From: Acidobacteriota bacterium
GTDB taxonomy: Bacteria > Acidobacteriota > Vicinamibacteria > Marinacidobacterales > Marinacidobacteraceae
Direction of reading: 5' to 3'
Assembly: GCA_022828085.1 (NCBI GenBank)
Contig: JAJEIY010000049.1
Coordinates: 62,001 to 126,000, forward strand
Length of the DNA stretch: 64,000 nt
The translations under genes were made by a program, and so were the position numbers. Below, piece after piece: positions 38,482-46,865 of the stretch. The notes beneath the pieces were generated by a model. That model was not told where the DNA came from and did no database searches. It saw nothing but the letters and a program-made list of their open reading frames with translations. Positions within the stretch are counted from its first letter, which is position 1. Every line of letters begins with the position of its first letter.

Positions 38482-38487
38482 TAAACT
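38482..38487 (+). promoter_or_regulatory. candidate -10 box of the first propeller lipoprotein gene
   Basis: TAAACT lies 64 bases before the ATG at 38552, at about the same distance as the well-formed -10 boxes of the two sister genes. No good -35 box is seen at 16-17 bases upstream (CTGACA is only 14 bases away). The leader that follows shares a GTTGGGGCAGCG-CCTCCGGGGAGG-like segment with the sister genes. Confidence 0.4.
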
Positions 38488-38551
38488 CCATTCGCTGGGG
38501 TGCCGTACCGGCGCCGCTGATCGTTGGGGCAGCGCCTCCGGGGAGGAAGGA

Positions 38552-39712
38552 ATGAAGACCAAGACGCTGATTGTTTTTTTGACGCTTCCGGTTCTGGCAC
38601 TCGTGGTGGGCTGCCAGCCGCCCGGAGAACGGACGAGCGGAGCGCCGCTCTCCGATCCGCACGGCGAGCACGCCGAGCCCCCGACGGTGGATCCGTCGTG
38701 GCCGCGGCTTCCTGACGACTGGCTGATCGGGGAAGTCGGGGGGATCGCGGTGGACCTGGAGGACAACATCTGGCTCGTTCACCGGCCCCGCAGCCTGAAC
38801 GCCGATGAAACCGGACTCGCGCAGGATCCGCCGGTCTCCGCATGCTGCAACGCGGCGCCACCGGTGCTCAAGTTCGACACCGGCGGGGACCTGCTCGACA
38901 GTTGGGGGGACGCGAACGGCTATCAGGGCGAGGGGTACGAGTGGCCCGAGACCGAGCACGGCATCTTCGTGGACCACCTGGGCTACGTGTGGTTCGCGGG
39001 CAACGGCCCCAATGATCACCAGGTGCTCAAGTTCAGCGGGGACGGCACCTTCGTGATGCAGATCGGGCAGGCCGGCCGCACCGAGGGGAGCAACAGCACC
39101 GAGTTTCTCGGGCAGCCCGCGGACCTCGAGGTGGACCCGGAGACCAATGAGCTCTACATCGCCGACGGGTACCTGAACAAGCGGATCATCGTCTTCAACG
39201 CCGAGACCGGGGAGTACCTGCGCCACTGGGGCGCCTACGGCAACGAGCCCTCCGACGACGACACCGGTGCGTTCGAGCCGGGCATCGAGCCGATCCAGCA
39301 GTTCCGCACCCCGGTTCACGCCGTCAGGATCGCGAACGACGGAATGGTCTACGTCGCCGACCGGGTGAACAACCGGATCCAGGTTTTCCAGAAGGACGGA
39401 ACGTACGTGGACGAGATGATCGTGGAGGGCGACACCCTCGGGGCAGGGTCCACCTGGGACCTCGAGCTCTCGCCGGACGACGGGCAGGTGGACCTCTACA
39501 ACGCCGACGGCACGAACCAGCGGATCCACATCATCAATCGGGCCGCGATGGAGATCGAGAGCTACTTCGGGCGCCGGGGACGCTATTCCGGGCAGTTCCA
39601 CTGGGTCCACAACGTCGTGGTGGACTCCGAGGGAAACTTCTACACCGCCGAGGTGAACACGGGACGCCGGGCGCAGAAATTCGTGGTGAGCCACGCCGGC
39701 CACGTCCACTGA
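38552..39712 (+). CDS. NHL/six-bladed beta-propeller lipoprotein, first copy
   Basis: 386 residues with a strong GGGAGGAAGG ribosome binding site. Lipoprotein signal with C21 (A-L-V-V-G-C). The body is an NHL-type propeller like peptidyl-alpha-hydroxyglycine amidating lyases: repeats with G-I-F-V-D-H-L-G-Y-V-W, E-L-Y-I-A-D-G-Y-L-N-K-R-I-I-V-F, M-V-Y-V-A-D-R-V-N-N-R-I-Q-V-F and H-N-V-V-V-D-S-E-G-N-F-Y. A C-C pair sits at about residues 94-95 and the tail is S-H-A-G-H-V-H. Histidines also cluster just after the signal (H-G-E-H-A-E). A periplasmic metal-dependent or metal-binding propeller is inferred; a lyase activity is not proven. Confidence 0.82.
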   Translation: MKTKTLIVFLTLPVLALVVGCQPPGERTSGAPLSDPHGEHAEPPTVDPSWPRLPDDWLIGEVGGIAVDLEDNIWLVHRPRSLNADETGLAQDPPVSACCNAAPPVLKFDTGGDLLDSWGDANGYQGEGYEWPETEHGIFVDHLGYVWFAGNGPNDHQVLKFSGDGTFVMQIGQAGRTEGSNSTEFLGQPADLEVDPETNELYIADGYLNKRIIVFNAETGEYLRHWGAYGNEPSDDDTGAFEPGIEPIQQFRTPVHAVRIANDGMVYVADRVNNRIQVFQKDGTYVDEMIVEGDTLGAGSTWDLELSPDDGQVDLYNADGTNQRIHIINRAAMEIESYFGRRGRYSGQFHWVHNVVVDSEGNFYTAEVNTGRRAQKFVVSHAGHVH

Positions 39713-39752
39713 TCGCGTAGCTCCGTCTGCCCCCAGGGCGCCGCCGGGAACA

Positions 39753-39768
39753 CCGGTCTTCGGACCGG
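39753..39768 (+). terminator. UUCG-loop hairpin after the first propeller gene
   Basis: CCGGTC, tetraloop TTCG, GACCGG: a very stable 6-bp stem 40 bases after the stop. There is no T-run. The downstream ACGCGCG is shared with the hairpin at 20929-20945, so this may be one member of a repeat family. The spacer 39713-39835 holds no supported gene. Confidence 0.5.
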
Positions 39769-39835
39769 CACGCGCGCCGCACCGCACTGCGCCGCGCATT
39801 TCACAACCCGACCACCCTCCCGGCGTCCGGCGGTT

Positions 39836-39863
39836 TTGCCGCGGGCCGGGGTTCCCTTACACT
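39836..39863 (+). promoter_or_regulatory. sigma70-type promoter of the polyhistidine lipoprotein gene
   Basis: -35 TTGCCG (39836-39841), 16-base spacer, -10 TACACT (39858-39863), 70 bases before the ATG at 39934. Nearly the same arrangement, spacing and flanking GGTTCCC occurs upstream of the second propeller gene (40670-40697), so the pair supports each other as real promoters under common control. Confidence 0.7.
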
Positions 39864-39933
39864 CCCGCGCGTTCGCGCCGGGTCGGCGTTGACCGGTGCA
39901 ATTCGTCGGGGTGGCGACTCCGGGAGGAAAGCA

Positions 39934-40458
39934 ATGAAGACCAGGAACCTGATTCTCTTCGCGATGTTGGTCGGACTGGCGTTCGCCGTCGGCTGTCCGT
40001 CAGCGGCGGAAACCGAGCACGCGGGCCACGACCATGACGCGCACGGTCACGAGACCCACGAGCACGCGGGCCACGACCACGCGGCGCACGGCCACGAAGG
40101 GGAAGACGAGCTGGGGCACGACCACTTGGCGCACGGCCACGAGGACCACGACCACACGGGGCACAACCACGCGAGTCACAACCACGCCGGTGAAGACCAC
40201 ATGGGGCACGGGCACCTGGCGCACGGCCACGAGACCCACGACCACGCGGGCCACGACCACGCGGCGCACGGCCACGAGGGGCACGACCACCTGGGGCACG
40301 ACCACGCCGAGCACGGCCACGAGAACCATGACCACACGGGGCACGACCACGCGAGCCACGAGCACGAAGAGGGCCTCGACCACCTCGGGCACGACGACGA
40401 GGGCCACTGCCACCTGGATCCCGAGCACGAAGACCACGACCACGAGGCGCACCGCTGA
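39934..40458 (+). CDS. polyhistidine repeat lipoprotein, probable metal-binding
   Basis: 174 residues from the ATG at 39934, chosen for its GGGAGGAAAGC site and signal peptide with C21 (A-F-A-V-G-C). The mature chain has about 52 histidines (hand count) plus Asp, Glu, Gly and Ala. It forms about four tandem units of 30-31 residues (roughly 31-60, 61-90, 91-120, 121-151) with the pattern G-H-D-H-x-A-H-G-H-E-x-H-D-H-x-G-H-D-H-A. Such stretches bind Ni, Zn, Co or Cu in proteins of other families. It should be anchored in a membrane and act as a periplasmic or surface metal store or chaperone. The metal is unknown. Confidence 0.85.
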   Translation: MKTRNLILFAMLVGLAFAVGCPSAAETEHAGHDHDAHGHETHEHAGHDHAAHGHEGEDELGHDHLAHGHEDHDHTGHNHASHNHAGEDHMGHGHLAHGHETHDHAGHDHAAHGHEGHDHLGHDHAEHGHENHDHTGHDHASHEHEEGLDHLGHDDEGHCHLDPEHEDHDHEAHR

Positions 40459-40669
40459 CCGACCGCCGGTTCGGGGAACCCTGAACCGCCGCTAGCCAAC
40501 TCCGGCCGCCCAGTCCTCCCGGTGGGGATCCGGCCGTCGATGCATCCCGGGCGGACAGCCGATAGCGTGGCGTTCGGCTGGAACCGGTGTCTCGGTGTCT
40601 TCGGGCCGGCGCAGGTCCGTGTGGCCAGGCCGCCCTGCCGGCGGGCGGCCCACCACTTCCGCCGCGGTT
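40459..40669. other. spacer upstream of the second propeller promoter
   Basis: Together with the promoter and leader this forms a 308-base gap. No reading frame here has convincing coding character. It includes a GATGCATCCCGG stretch that resembles part of the dispersed repeat at 18.7 and 22.4 kb, and a CTGCCGGCGGGCGG palindromic piece. Otherwise nothing is recognised. Confidence 0.4.
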
Positions 40670-40697
40670 TTGCCGGGGGCGGGGGTTCCCGTACACT
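40670..40697 (+). promoter_or_regulatory. sigma70-type promoter of the second propeller lipoprotein gene
   Basis: -35 TTGCCG (40670-40675), 16-base spacer with GGTTCCC, -10 TACACT (40692-40697), 69 bases before the ATG at 40767. The leader TTCCGTCGGGGCTGCGACTC just before the GGGAG ribosome binding site is also nearly identical to that of the polyhistidine gene (ATTCGTCGGGGTGGCGACTC). Confidence 0.7.
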
Positions 40698-40766
40698 CAT
40701 CCGGTTCAGCGCCGTGCCGGCGCCGGCAACTGAGTTCCGTCGGGGCTGCGACTCCGGGAGAAAGCA

Positions 40767-41942
40767 ATGAAAACCAGGAATCTGTCTCTCTTCTTGATGG
40801 TGTCGGGGATGGCGTTTGCCGTCGGTTGTCAGGCTCCGTCCGAACCGACGGGCGGGGCAACGATGCACGATCAGCACGCCGAGCACGCCGAGATGCCCGA
40901 GGTGGATCCGCACTGGCCGAGGCTCCCCGACGACTGGCTGATGGGCGAGGTTTCCGGAATCGCGGTGGACATGAACGACCACATCTGGCTGGTCCAGCGT
41001 CCCCGCAGCCTGAACGCGGATGAAGCCGGACTGGTGCAGGATCCCCCGCTCTCCGCGTGCTGCATCCCGGCTCCCCCGGTCCTCAAGTTCGACGCGGACG
41101 GCAACCTGCTCGACAGTTGGGGAGACCAGAACGGCTATCCGGGTGAGGGCTACGAGTGGCCCTCGAGCGAGCACGGCATCTTCGTGGACCACCTGGGCTA
41201 CGTCTGGCTCGCCGGAAACGGCCCCGACGATCACCAGGTGCTGAAGTTCAGCGGCGACGGAACGTTCGTGATGCAGATCGGGCAGGCCGGCCGCACCGAG
41301 GGGAGCAACAGCACCGAGTTCCTCGGCCGCCCCGCCGACATGGAGGTGGATCCGGCGACCAACGAGCTCTACATCGCCGACGGCTATCTGAACAAGCGGA
41401 TCATCGTCTTCAACGCCGAAACCGGGGAATACCTCCGGCACTGGGGCGCCTACGGGAACGAGCCATCCGACGAGGACACGGGCCCGTTCGTGCCCGGCTC
41501 GGAGCCCATCCAGCAGTTCCGGACCCCGGTCCACGCGGTGCGGATTGCGACCGACGGAATGGTCTACGTGGCCGACCGCGTGAACAACCGGATTCAGGTG
41601 TTCGAAAAGGACGGCACCTACGTGAGCGAGATGATCGTGGAGGGGAACAGCCTCGGAAACGGTTCGACCTGGGACCTGGAGCTCTCGCCGGACCGCGAGC
41701 AGGTCGATCTATACAACGCGGACGGCCAGAACCAGCGGATCCACATCATCAACCGCGCCGCCATGGAGATCGAGGGCTACTTCGGGCGCCGGGGAAGGAA
41801 CGCGGGCCAGTTCCACTGGGTCCACAACGTCGTCGTGGACTCGGACGGCAACTTCTACACGGCGGAGGTCAACCAGGGACGCCGGGCGCAGAAGTTCGTT
41901 ACGAGCCACGAGGGTCACGACCACGAGGGTCACGACCACTGA
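40767..41942 (+). CDS. NHL/six-bladed beta-propeller lipoprotein, second copy
   Basis: 391 residues, a close paralogue of the gene at 38552 over its full length. Signal peptide with C21 (A-F-A-V-G-C), whose first residues M-K-T-R-N-L match the polyhistidine protein more than the first propeller. The same propeller motifs, C-C pair (L-S-A-C-C) and H-W-V-H-N-V-V-V-D are present. The N-terminus holds M-H-D-Q-H-A-E-H-A-E and the C-terminus ends S-H-E-G-H-D-H-E-G-H-D-H, a real His tail. It may exchange metal with the polyhistidine protein encoded just upstream. Enzymatic activity as an amidating-lyase-like protein is possible but unproven. Confidence 0.82.
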   Translation: MKTRNLSLFLMVSGMAFAVGCQAPSEPTGGATMHDQHAEHAEMPEVDPHWPRLPDDWLMGEVSGIAVDMNDHIWLVQRPRSLNADEAGLVQDPPLSACCIPAPPVLKFDADGNLLDSWGDQNGYPGEGYEWPSSEHGIFVDHLGYVWLAGNGPDDHQVLKFSGDGTFVMQIGQAGRTEGSNSTEFLGRPADMEVDPATNELYIADGYLNKRIIVFNAETGEYLRHWGAYGNEPSDEDTGPFVPGSEPIQQFRTPVHAVRIATDGMVYVADRVNNRIQVFEKDGTYVSEMIVEGNSLGNGSTWDLELSPDREQVDLYNADGQNQRIHIINRAAMEIEGYFGRRGRNAGQFHWVHNVVVDSDGNFYTAEVNQGRRAQKFVTSHEGHDHEGHDH

Positions 41943-41987
41943 TCGCCTCCCGGGGACGCGAATTCCCGAGAAGAACCTGACTCGAGA

Positions 41988-42020
41988 ACCGGGCGCCTCC
42001 CCTGAGGCGCGGCGCCCGGT
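41988..42020 (+). terminator. strong hairpin after the second propeller gene
   Basis: ACCGGGCGCC, 13-base loop, GGCGCCCGGT: a perfect 10-bp stem that begins 46 bases after the stop. An alternative inner pairing GCGCCTC/GAGGCGC is also possible. No T-run follows. It may attenuate or end transcription before the HupE-like gene. Confidence 0.5.
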
Positions 42021-42065
42021 CGTCCCCGTCCTCGTCCGGCGCGAATCGCGGACCTGATCCAGATC

Positions 42066-43409
42066 ATGCACAAGCGCGTCCGGAGCGTGGTGTGGACGCT
42101 CACCGCGGCGCTCGTCTTCCTGGCTGTCGCCCCGCGGCCGGCGGTTTCTCACGACATCCCGGACGAGATCCGGATTCCGGTGTTCGTCCGGGAACTCGAC
42201 GGCGAACTGCACGTGGTCGCCCGGGTCCCGCTGCTCCTGCTGCTCTCGCTGAACGTCCCCAAGTGGGGCGCCGGCTATCTCGACTTCGAACGCGCGGACC
42301 CGGTGCTGCGCCGCGCGGGGGGCGTGTTCGCCGAGGAGGCTCCCCTCTTCCATCCCGACGGCAGCCTGCTGCCGCCCAACCTCCAGGCGTACCGGGTCGC
42401 CCTCCCGTGGGATCGCACGTTCACGTCGTTCGACGCGGCGCGCGAAACGGTGCTCTCCGATCCGCTCCCGGCCGACACCCAGGTCTTCTGGAACCAGGGC
42501 TTTCTGGACTTTTATCTGACCTATCCGGCGCCGGCGGACGGAAGCGTCGAGATCGAATGCAACGTGGCGCCCGGCTTCGGCGACCGGGTAGCCCTGGATG
42601 TGCTCTACGAGCGCCGGGAAGCCGAGGGCGGGGACCTGAAGAGCAACCTGTACCACATCAGCGTCCGGGAGGGCAGGGTGGCGCTCGACCCGTCGCCCTT
42701 CCAGGCGTTCTTCGCTTTCGGGCGTTCGGGAGTGGAGCACATCCTGACCGGTTGGGACCACCTGCTGTTCCTGATCTGTCTCATCGCTCCCTTCGGGCAG
42801 CTCTCCCGGATCAAGCACCTGCTGATCATGGTGACGGGATTCACGGTGGCCCACTCCGTGACCCTGGTGAGCGCGGCGCTCGGCCATGCCCCGGAGGCGC
42901 TCTGGTTCGTTCCGCTCGTCGAGGGCGTGGTGGCGGTCTCGATCCTCTACACCGCCATCGAGAACCTCATTTCAGCGAGCGTCGTCCGCCGCGCGGTGCT
43001 GGCGTTCGTCTTCGGGCTGTTCCACGGTTTCGGTTTTGCGTTCGCCCTCGGCGAATCGCTCGCCTTCGCCGGGGACCATCTGCCGCTCGCGCTCTTCTCC
43101 TTCAACCTGGGTGTGGAAGCCGGGCAGGCCGCGGTGGTGCTCGCCGCGATCCCGATCCTGCACCTCTTCTCGGGCAGCGACCGGTCCCGGTTCGCGGTGA
43201 GCGCGCTGCTGTCGGTCATCGGGGGCCACGCGGCGTGGCACCTGCTCGAGTCGCGCTTCTCCGAGCTCTCGCGGGCCTGGGCGATCTCCGGTGGAGCGCC
43301 GCCCTCGTGGTCGTGGTTCCTGTGGCCCCTCGCGCTCGCCGGGGTCGCCGGGTGGGCGGTCGTCATGGTGCGGCGGCGGAGGATGAGCGGAGCCGGGCAC
43401 TCCGCCTGA
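42066..43409 (+). CDS. HupE/UreJ_2-type membrane protein
   Basis: 447 residues. A signal peptide (A-A-L-V-F-L-A-V-A) is followed by an exported domain of about 190 residues and then six to seven membrane helices. The membrane half has the HupE/UreJ_2 hallmarks G-V-E-H-I-L-T-G-W-D-H-L-L-F, V-T-G-F-T-V-A-H-S-V-T-L, and G-L-F-H-G-F-G-F-A-F. HupE/UreJ relatives include nickel or cobalt permeases of hydrogenase and urease clusters; no hydrogenase or urease gene is in this window. Located 123 bases after the His-tailed propeller gene, it could move the metal handled by those lipoproteins. That link is inferred from gene order. Confidence 0.83.
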   Translation: MHKRVRSVVWTLTAALVFLAVAPRPAVSHDIPDEIRIPVFVRELDGELHVVARVPLLLLLSLNVPKWGAGYLDFERADPVLRRAGGVFAEEAPLFHPDGSLLPPNLQAYRVALPWDRTFTSFDAARETVLSDPLPADTQVFWNQGFLDFYLTYPAPADGSVEIECNVAPGFGDRVALDVLYERREAEGGDLKSNLYHISVREGRVALDPSPFQAFFAFGRSGVEHILTGWDHLLFLICLIAPFGQLSRIKHLLIMVTGFTVAHSVTLVSAALGHAPEALWFVPLVEGVVAVSILYTAIENLISASVVRRAVLAFVFGLFHGFGFAFALGESLAFAGDHLPLALFSFNLGVEAGQAAVVLAAIPILHLFSGSDRSRFAVSALLSVIGGHAAWHLLESRFSELSRAWAISGGAPPSWSWFLWPLALAGVAGWAVVMVRRRRMSGAGHSA

Positions 43410-43469
43410 ACCAGTCCGGCATTCCCCGGGCCTCGCCAACTCACGGGCTGCTGCTAGGATGCGGCGCCG

Positions 43470-44552
43470 ATGAGTCCGCCCCCCGTGTCCGCCGCGACGA
43501 CTCCCATCGCGATCGAGCGGGTCGCAAAGTCCCGGCTTCCGGAGGTGGATCTCGCGAACGTCGCCTTCGGCCGGGTCTACAGCGACCACATGCTGTCGGC
43601 GCGCTGTTGCGACGGGGTCTGGGAGGATCCCCGGATCGTTCCGTTCGGCGACCTCGCGTTGCATCCGGCGACCGCGGTCCTGCACTACGCGCAGGCGATC
43701 TTCGAGGGGATGAAGGCCCACCTCACCGACGAGGGCGTCCCGGTGCTCTTCCGGCCCGAGGAGAACTGGCGGCGGATGAACCGGTCGGCGCGCCGGATGG
43801 TGATGGCCGAGATTCCGGAGGAGATCTTCCTGGGTGGGATCCGCGAACTGGTCCGGCTGGATCGGGACTGGATTCCCCCCAACCGGTTCGGCTCGCTCTA
43901 CATCCGTCCCTTCCTGTTCGCCGCCGACCCCTACATCGGGGTGAGTCCCTCACGGGAGTACCGCTTCCACGTCATGACCGCTCCGGTCGGGGCCTACTAC
44001 GAGGGCTCGGTGAGCCTCTACGTGACCCGGAAGTGGATCCGGGCTGCGGCGGGGGGCATCGGGGAGGCAAAGGCGGCGGGGAACTATTCGGCCAGCTACT
44101 ACGGGATGAAGGAAGCGCGGGAGCACGGCTGCGACAACGTCCTGTGGCTCGACTCGAAGGAACACCGGTTCATCGAGGAATGCGGCACGATGAACATGAT
44201 GTTCGTCATCGGCGACCGGGTGGTCACGCCGCCGCTCGGAGGGACCATCCTGCCGGGCGTGACCCGCGACAGCGCGATCCGCCTGCTGCGCGACCAGATG
44301 GGGACCGGAGTGGACGAGCGGTCCGTCTCCATCGAAGAGGTCGCCGAAGCGTCGGCGGACGGGAGTCTCCGCGAGTGTTTCGGGGTGGGAACCGCCGCGG
44401 TGGTGACTCCGGTGGCGCGTCTCACCGGCGGCGGCGTCGAGATCCGCCTGCCGGAAACAACGCCGGTTCAGGACGAACTGCGCGAGCGGCTCACCAGCAT
44501 CCGTCTGGGACGGAGTCCCGACCCCTACGGCTGGGTTGACCGGCTCCTCTGA
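43470..44552 (+). CDS. ilvE: branched-chain amino acid aminotransferase
   Basis: 360 residues, class IV PLP aminotransferase of the eukaryotic-like BCAT length. Visible marks: F-E-G-M-K-A-H near residue 75, R-P-F-L-F, the PLP lysine region G-E-A-K-A-A-G-N-Y-S-A-S, E-C-G-T-M-N-M-M-F and late G-T-A-A-V-V-T-P. It interconverts leucine, isoleucine and valine with their 2-oxoacids, the final step of the pathway to which the leu genes at 47-51 kb belong. The start is an ATG about 60 bases after the HupE-like gene. It overlaps the next gene by 17 bases. Confidence 0.92.
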   Translation: MSPPPVSAATTPIAIERVAKSRLPEVDLANVAFGRVYSDHMLSARCCDGVWEDPRIVPFGDLALHPATAVLHYAQAIFEGMKAHLTDEGVPVLFRPEENWRRMNRSARRMVMAEIPEEIFLGGIRELVRLDRDWIPPNRFGSLYIRPFLFAADPYIGVSPSREYRFHVMTAPVGAYYEGSVSLYVTRKWIRAAAGGIGEAKAAGNYSASYYGMKEAREHGCDNVLWLDSKEHRFIEECGTMNMMFVIGDRVVTPPLGGTILPGVTRDSAIRLLRDQMGTGVDERSVSIEEVAEASADGSLRECFGVGTAAVVTPVARLTGGGVEIRLPETTPVQDELRERLTSIRLGRSPDPYGWVDRLL

Positions 44553-45825
44553 GCGTACGCAGGATTTGAGCGGCGCACCCCGCGCCCGGGCCTTCCTGCT
44601 GGGGTGCGCGGTCCTTGTGTCCTGCGGCCCGGCGGGTGACGATCCGCTCCCGTCCGCGGTCCTGCCCGGCCTCGACCGGCTCGCCGTCGAGGGCCCGGGA
44701 GATCTGCTCGGGAAACGGGTGGGACTCATCACCAACCACACCGGCCGCACCATCGGCGGTCGGTCGGCGGCGGCCGCCCTGCTCGAGGCCGGAGTGGAGG
44801 TGACGTTGCTCTTCGGGCCGGAGCACGGCGTCTCCGGGTCGGCGGCCGCCGGCGAGGAGGTCGCGTCGGGCCGGGACCCGGAAACCGGCCTGCCGGTGGT
44901 CAGCCTCTACGGGGAGCGGCGCAGTCCGGACGGGACCTCGCTCGCCGGCCTGGACGCGCTCGTCTTCGACATCCAGGACATCGGGGTCCGCTACTACACC
45001 TACATCTCCACGCTGCGGAACGCGCTCGTCGCCGCGAACCGGGCGGGAATCGAGTTCTGGGTGCTCGACCGCCCCAACCCGAACGGCGGCGACCGGGTGG
45101 AGGGGCCGATGCTCGATCCGGAATTCCGCTCGTTCGTGGGCACGGACCGGCTCCCGCTCCTCCACGGGATGACGGTCGGCGAACTGGCGCGGCTGTTTGC
45201 GGCTCGCGAGGGGGCGGCGGTCCGGGTGGTGCCCGTGAAGGGGCTCACCCGCGGCACGCGCTGGGGAGAGACGCAGCTCCCGTGGCGCCCGCCGTCGCCC
45301 AACATCCCGACGCTCGAGAGCGCGCTGGTGTATCCGGGGTTCGGCCTGTTCGAGGGGGTGATCCTCTCCGAAGGCCGCGGAACGGAGACTCCTTTCGAGG
45401 TGGTGGGGGCGCCCTGGGTGGATGCCGGCGCATGGATCAGCGAGCTCGGCGGAGGCGCGGCACTCCCGGGAGTCCGATTCACCGAGACGCGTTTCACCCC
45501 CCGGCCCGTGCCCGCGGCGCCGAGCCCGCGTTTCGCTGATCAGCCGAGCAGCGGACTGCGGGTCGAGATCACGGACCTGACGGTCTTCCGCCCGGTGCGC
45601 ACCGGCCTCATGGCGATCGAGGCGGTCCGCCGGGCGCATCCGGGAGATTTCGGCTGGCGCGCGAGCGGAGAGCGCTACTGGCTGGACCTGCTGCTCGGGA
45701 CCGACCGCCTCCGCCGGGGCATCGATGCCGGGGTTCCGGTGGACGACCTGATGGCGTCCGAGGATGCCGCGGTCGCCGAATTCCTCGAGGAACGAAGCCC
45801 TCATCTCCTCTATCCGGATCGATGA
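44536..45825 (+). CDS. DUF1343 lipoprotein, NamZ-like exo-beta-N-acetylmuramidase
   Basis: 429 residues from a TTG that lies 17 bases inside the ilvE end; the lipoprotein signal L-L-G-C-A-V-L-V-S-C follows within 30 residues. DUF1343 motifs: G-K-R-V-G-L-I-T-N-H-T-G, L-L-F-G-P-E-H-G-V, F-D-I-Q-D-I-G-V-R-Y-Y-T-Y, D-R-P-N-P-N-G-G and G-L-F-E-G. Characterised members (NamZ) remove N-acetylmuramic acid from the ends of peptidoglycan glycans. It may cooperate with the NagZ-like fusion at 35.6 kb in cell-wall recycling. It overlaps the protease gene by 4 bases. Confidence 0.9.
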   Translation: MTGSSERTQDLSGAPRARAFLLGCAVLVSCGPAGDDPLPSAVLPGLDRLAVEGPGDLLGKRVGLITNHTGRTIGGRSAAAALLEAGVEVTLLFGPEHGVSGSAAAGEEVASGRDPETGLPVVSLYGERRSPDGTSLAGLDALVFDIQDIGVRYYTYISTLRNALVAANRAGIEFWVLDRPNPNGGDRVEGPMLDPEFRSFVGTDRLPLLHGMTVGELARLFAAREGAAVRVVPVKGLTRGTRWGETQLPWRPPSPNIPTLESALVYPGFGLFEGVILSEGRGTETPFEVVGAPWVDAGAWISELGGGAALPGVRFTETRFTPRPVPAAPSPRFADQPSSGLRVEITDLTVFRPVRTGLMAIEAVRRAHPGDFGWRASGERYWLDLLLGTDRLRRGIDAGVPVDDLMASEDAAVAEFLEERSPHLLYPDR

Positions 45826-46808
45826 CCGGCGGCGAAGTCCCGGAACTCTCCGTACCTCCGGGGGCCCTGCCTGACGCCGGGGAACGCCGGCCGGAGGCGG
45901 CGGCGCCCGGCCTCCGGCAATTCCTGCTTCCGGCGGCGCTCTTCGTCGCCACCCTCGGCACCACCCTCTGGGTGGGCGGCGCGCTCGGTATCGCCGCCGA
46001 GGCGCCGGAACTCTTCCGGGCGCCCGGGAACGTGCGTTCCGGACTCGAGTGGACGCTGCTCTGGATCCGCTACGGGATCCCGTATTCGTTCTCGCTCCTC
46101 TTCATCCTCCTGTGCCACGAGTTCGGGCACTACCTGACGGCGCGCTACTACCGGGTGGACGCGAGCCTCCCCTACTTCCTGCCGATGCCGTTCACGATCG
46201 TCGGGACGCTCGGCGCCTTCATCCGGATCCGGTCGCCGTTCCCGAACCGCCGGGCGCTCATCGACGTGGGGCTCGCCGGGCCCATCGCCGGGTTCCTGGT
46301 CTGCCTGCCGCTGCTGGCGGCGGGGGTCGCCTCCTCGCGCCCCGGCCCGCTGGCGTCGGGTGGCATCCAGTTCGGAGAGCCGATCCTCTTCCAGTGGTTC
46401 GCGGCGGTTTTCGGGCCCGCAGTGCCCGACGGACAGGTCCTGTATCTGAGCCCCATGGGACTCGCCGCCTGGTTCGGCCTGCTCGTCACCGCGATCAATC
46501 TGCTGCCGATGGGTCAGCTCGACGGCGGGCACGCGCTCTACGCGGTGCTCCGGGGGCGCGCGGCGCGGTTCTCCAGGACCGTGCACCTCCTCATGTTCCC
46601 GCTGGCCGTGTGGTCGCCGACCTGGCTCGTGTGGGGCCTGCTCTGCCTGCTGCTCGGCGCCCGGCGGCCGCACCCCCCAACCCTCGACGACGCCGCTCCG
46701 CTCGGCAGGAGCCGCCAGCTGCTGGCCGCCGCGGGCGTCGCGACCTTCGCCCTCTGCTTCACTCCGGAGCCGGTCGTCATGGACTGGGGAATGCTGTTCG
46801 GCCCGTAA
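45822..46808 (+). CDS. M50 site-2 protease family membrane metalloprotease
   Basis: 328 residues, about seven hydrophobic segments. The zinc site is H-E-F-G-H (HExxH) near residue 100 and L-D-G-G-H near residue 235, as in site-2 proteases, with a G-P-I-A-G-F turn between. The short type lacks an obvious PDZ domain. It would cleave membrane-embedded substrates, often anti-sigma factors, but no such partner is encoded beside it. The start overlaps the NamZ-like stop (ATGA), so both are translated from one message. Confidence 0.88.
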   Translation: MTGGEVPELSVPPGALPDAGERRPEAAAPGLRQFLLPAALFVATLGTTLWVGGALGIAAEAPELFRAPGNVRSGLEWTLLWIRYGIPYSFSLLFILLCHEFGHYLTARYYRVDASLPYFLPMPFTIVGTLGAFIRIRSPFPNRRALIDVGLAGPIAGFLVCLPLLAAGVASSRPGPLASGGIQFGEPILFQWFAAVFGPAVPDGQVLYLSPMGLAAWFGLLVTAINLLPMGQLDGGHALYAVLRGRAARFSRTVHLLMFPLAVWSPTWLVWGLLCLLLGARRPHPPTLDDAAPLGRSRQLLAAAGVATFALCFTPEPVVMDWGMLFGP

Positions 46809-46865
46809 GTCCGCGCCGGGTGGAAGCCGCCCGGGAGGAGGCAGTTCGCGGGAACGGCAACCACT

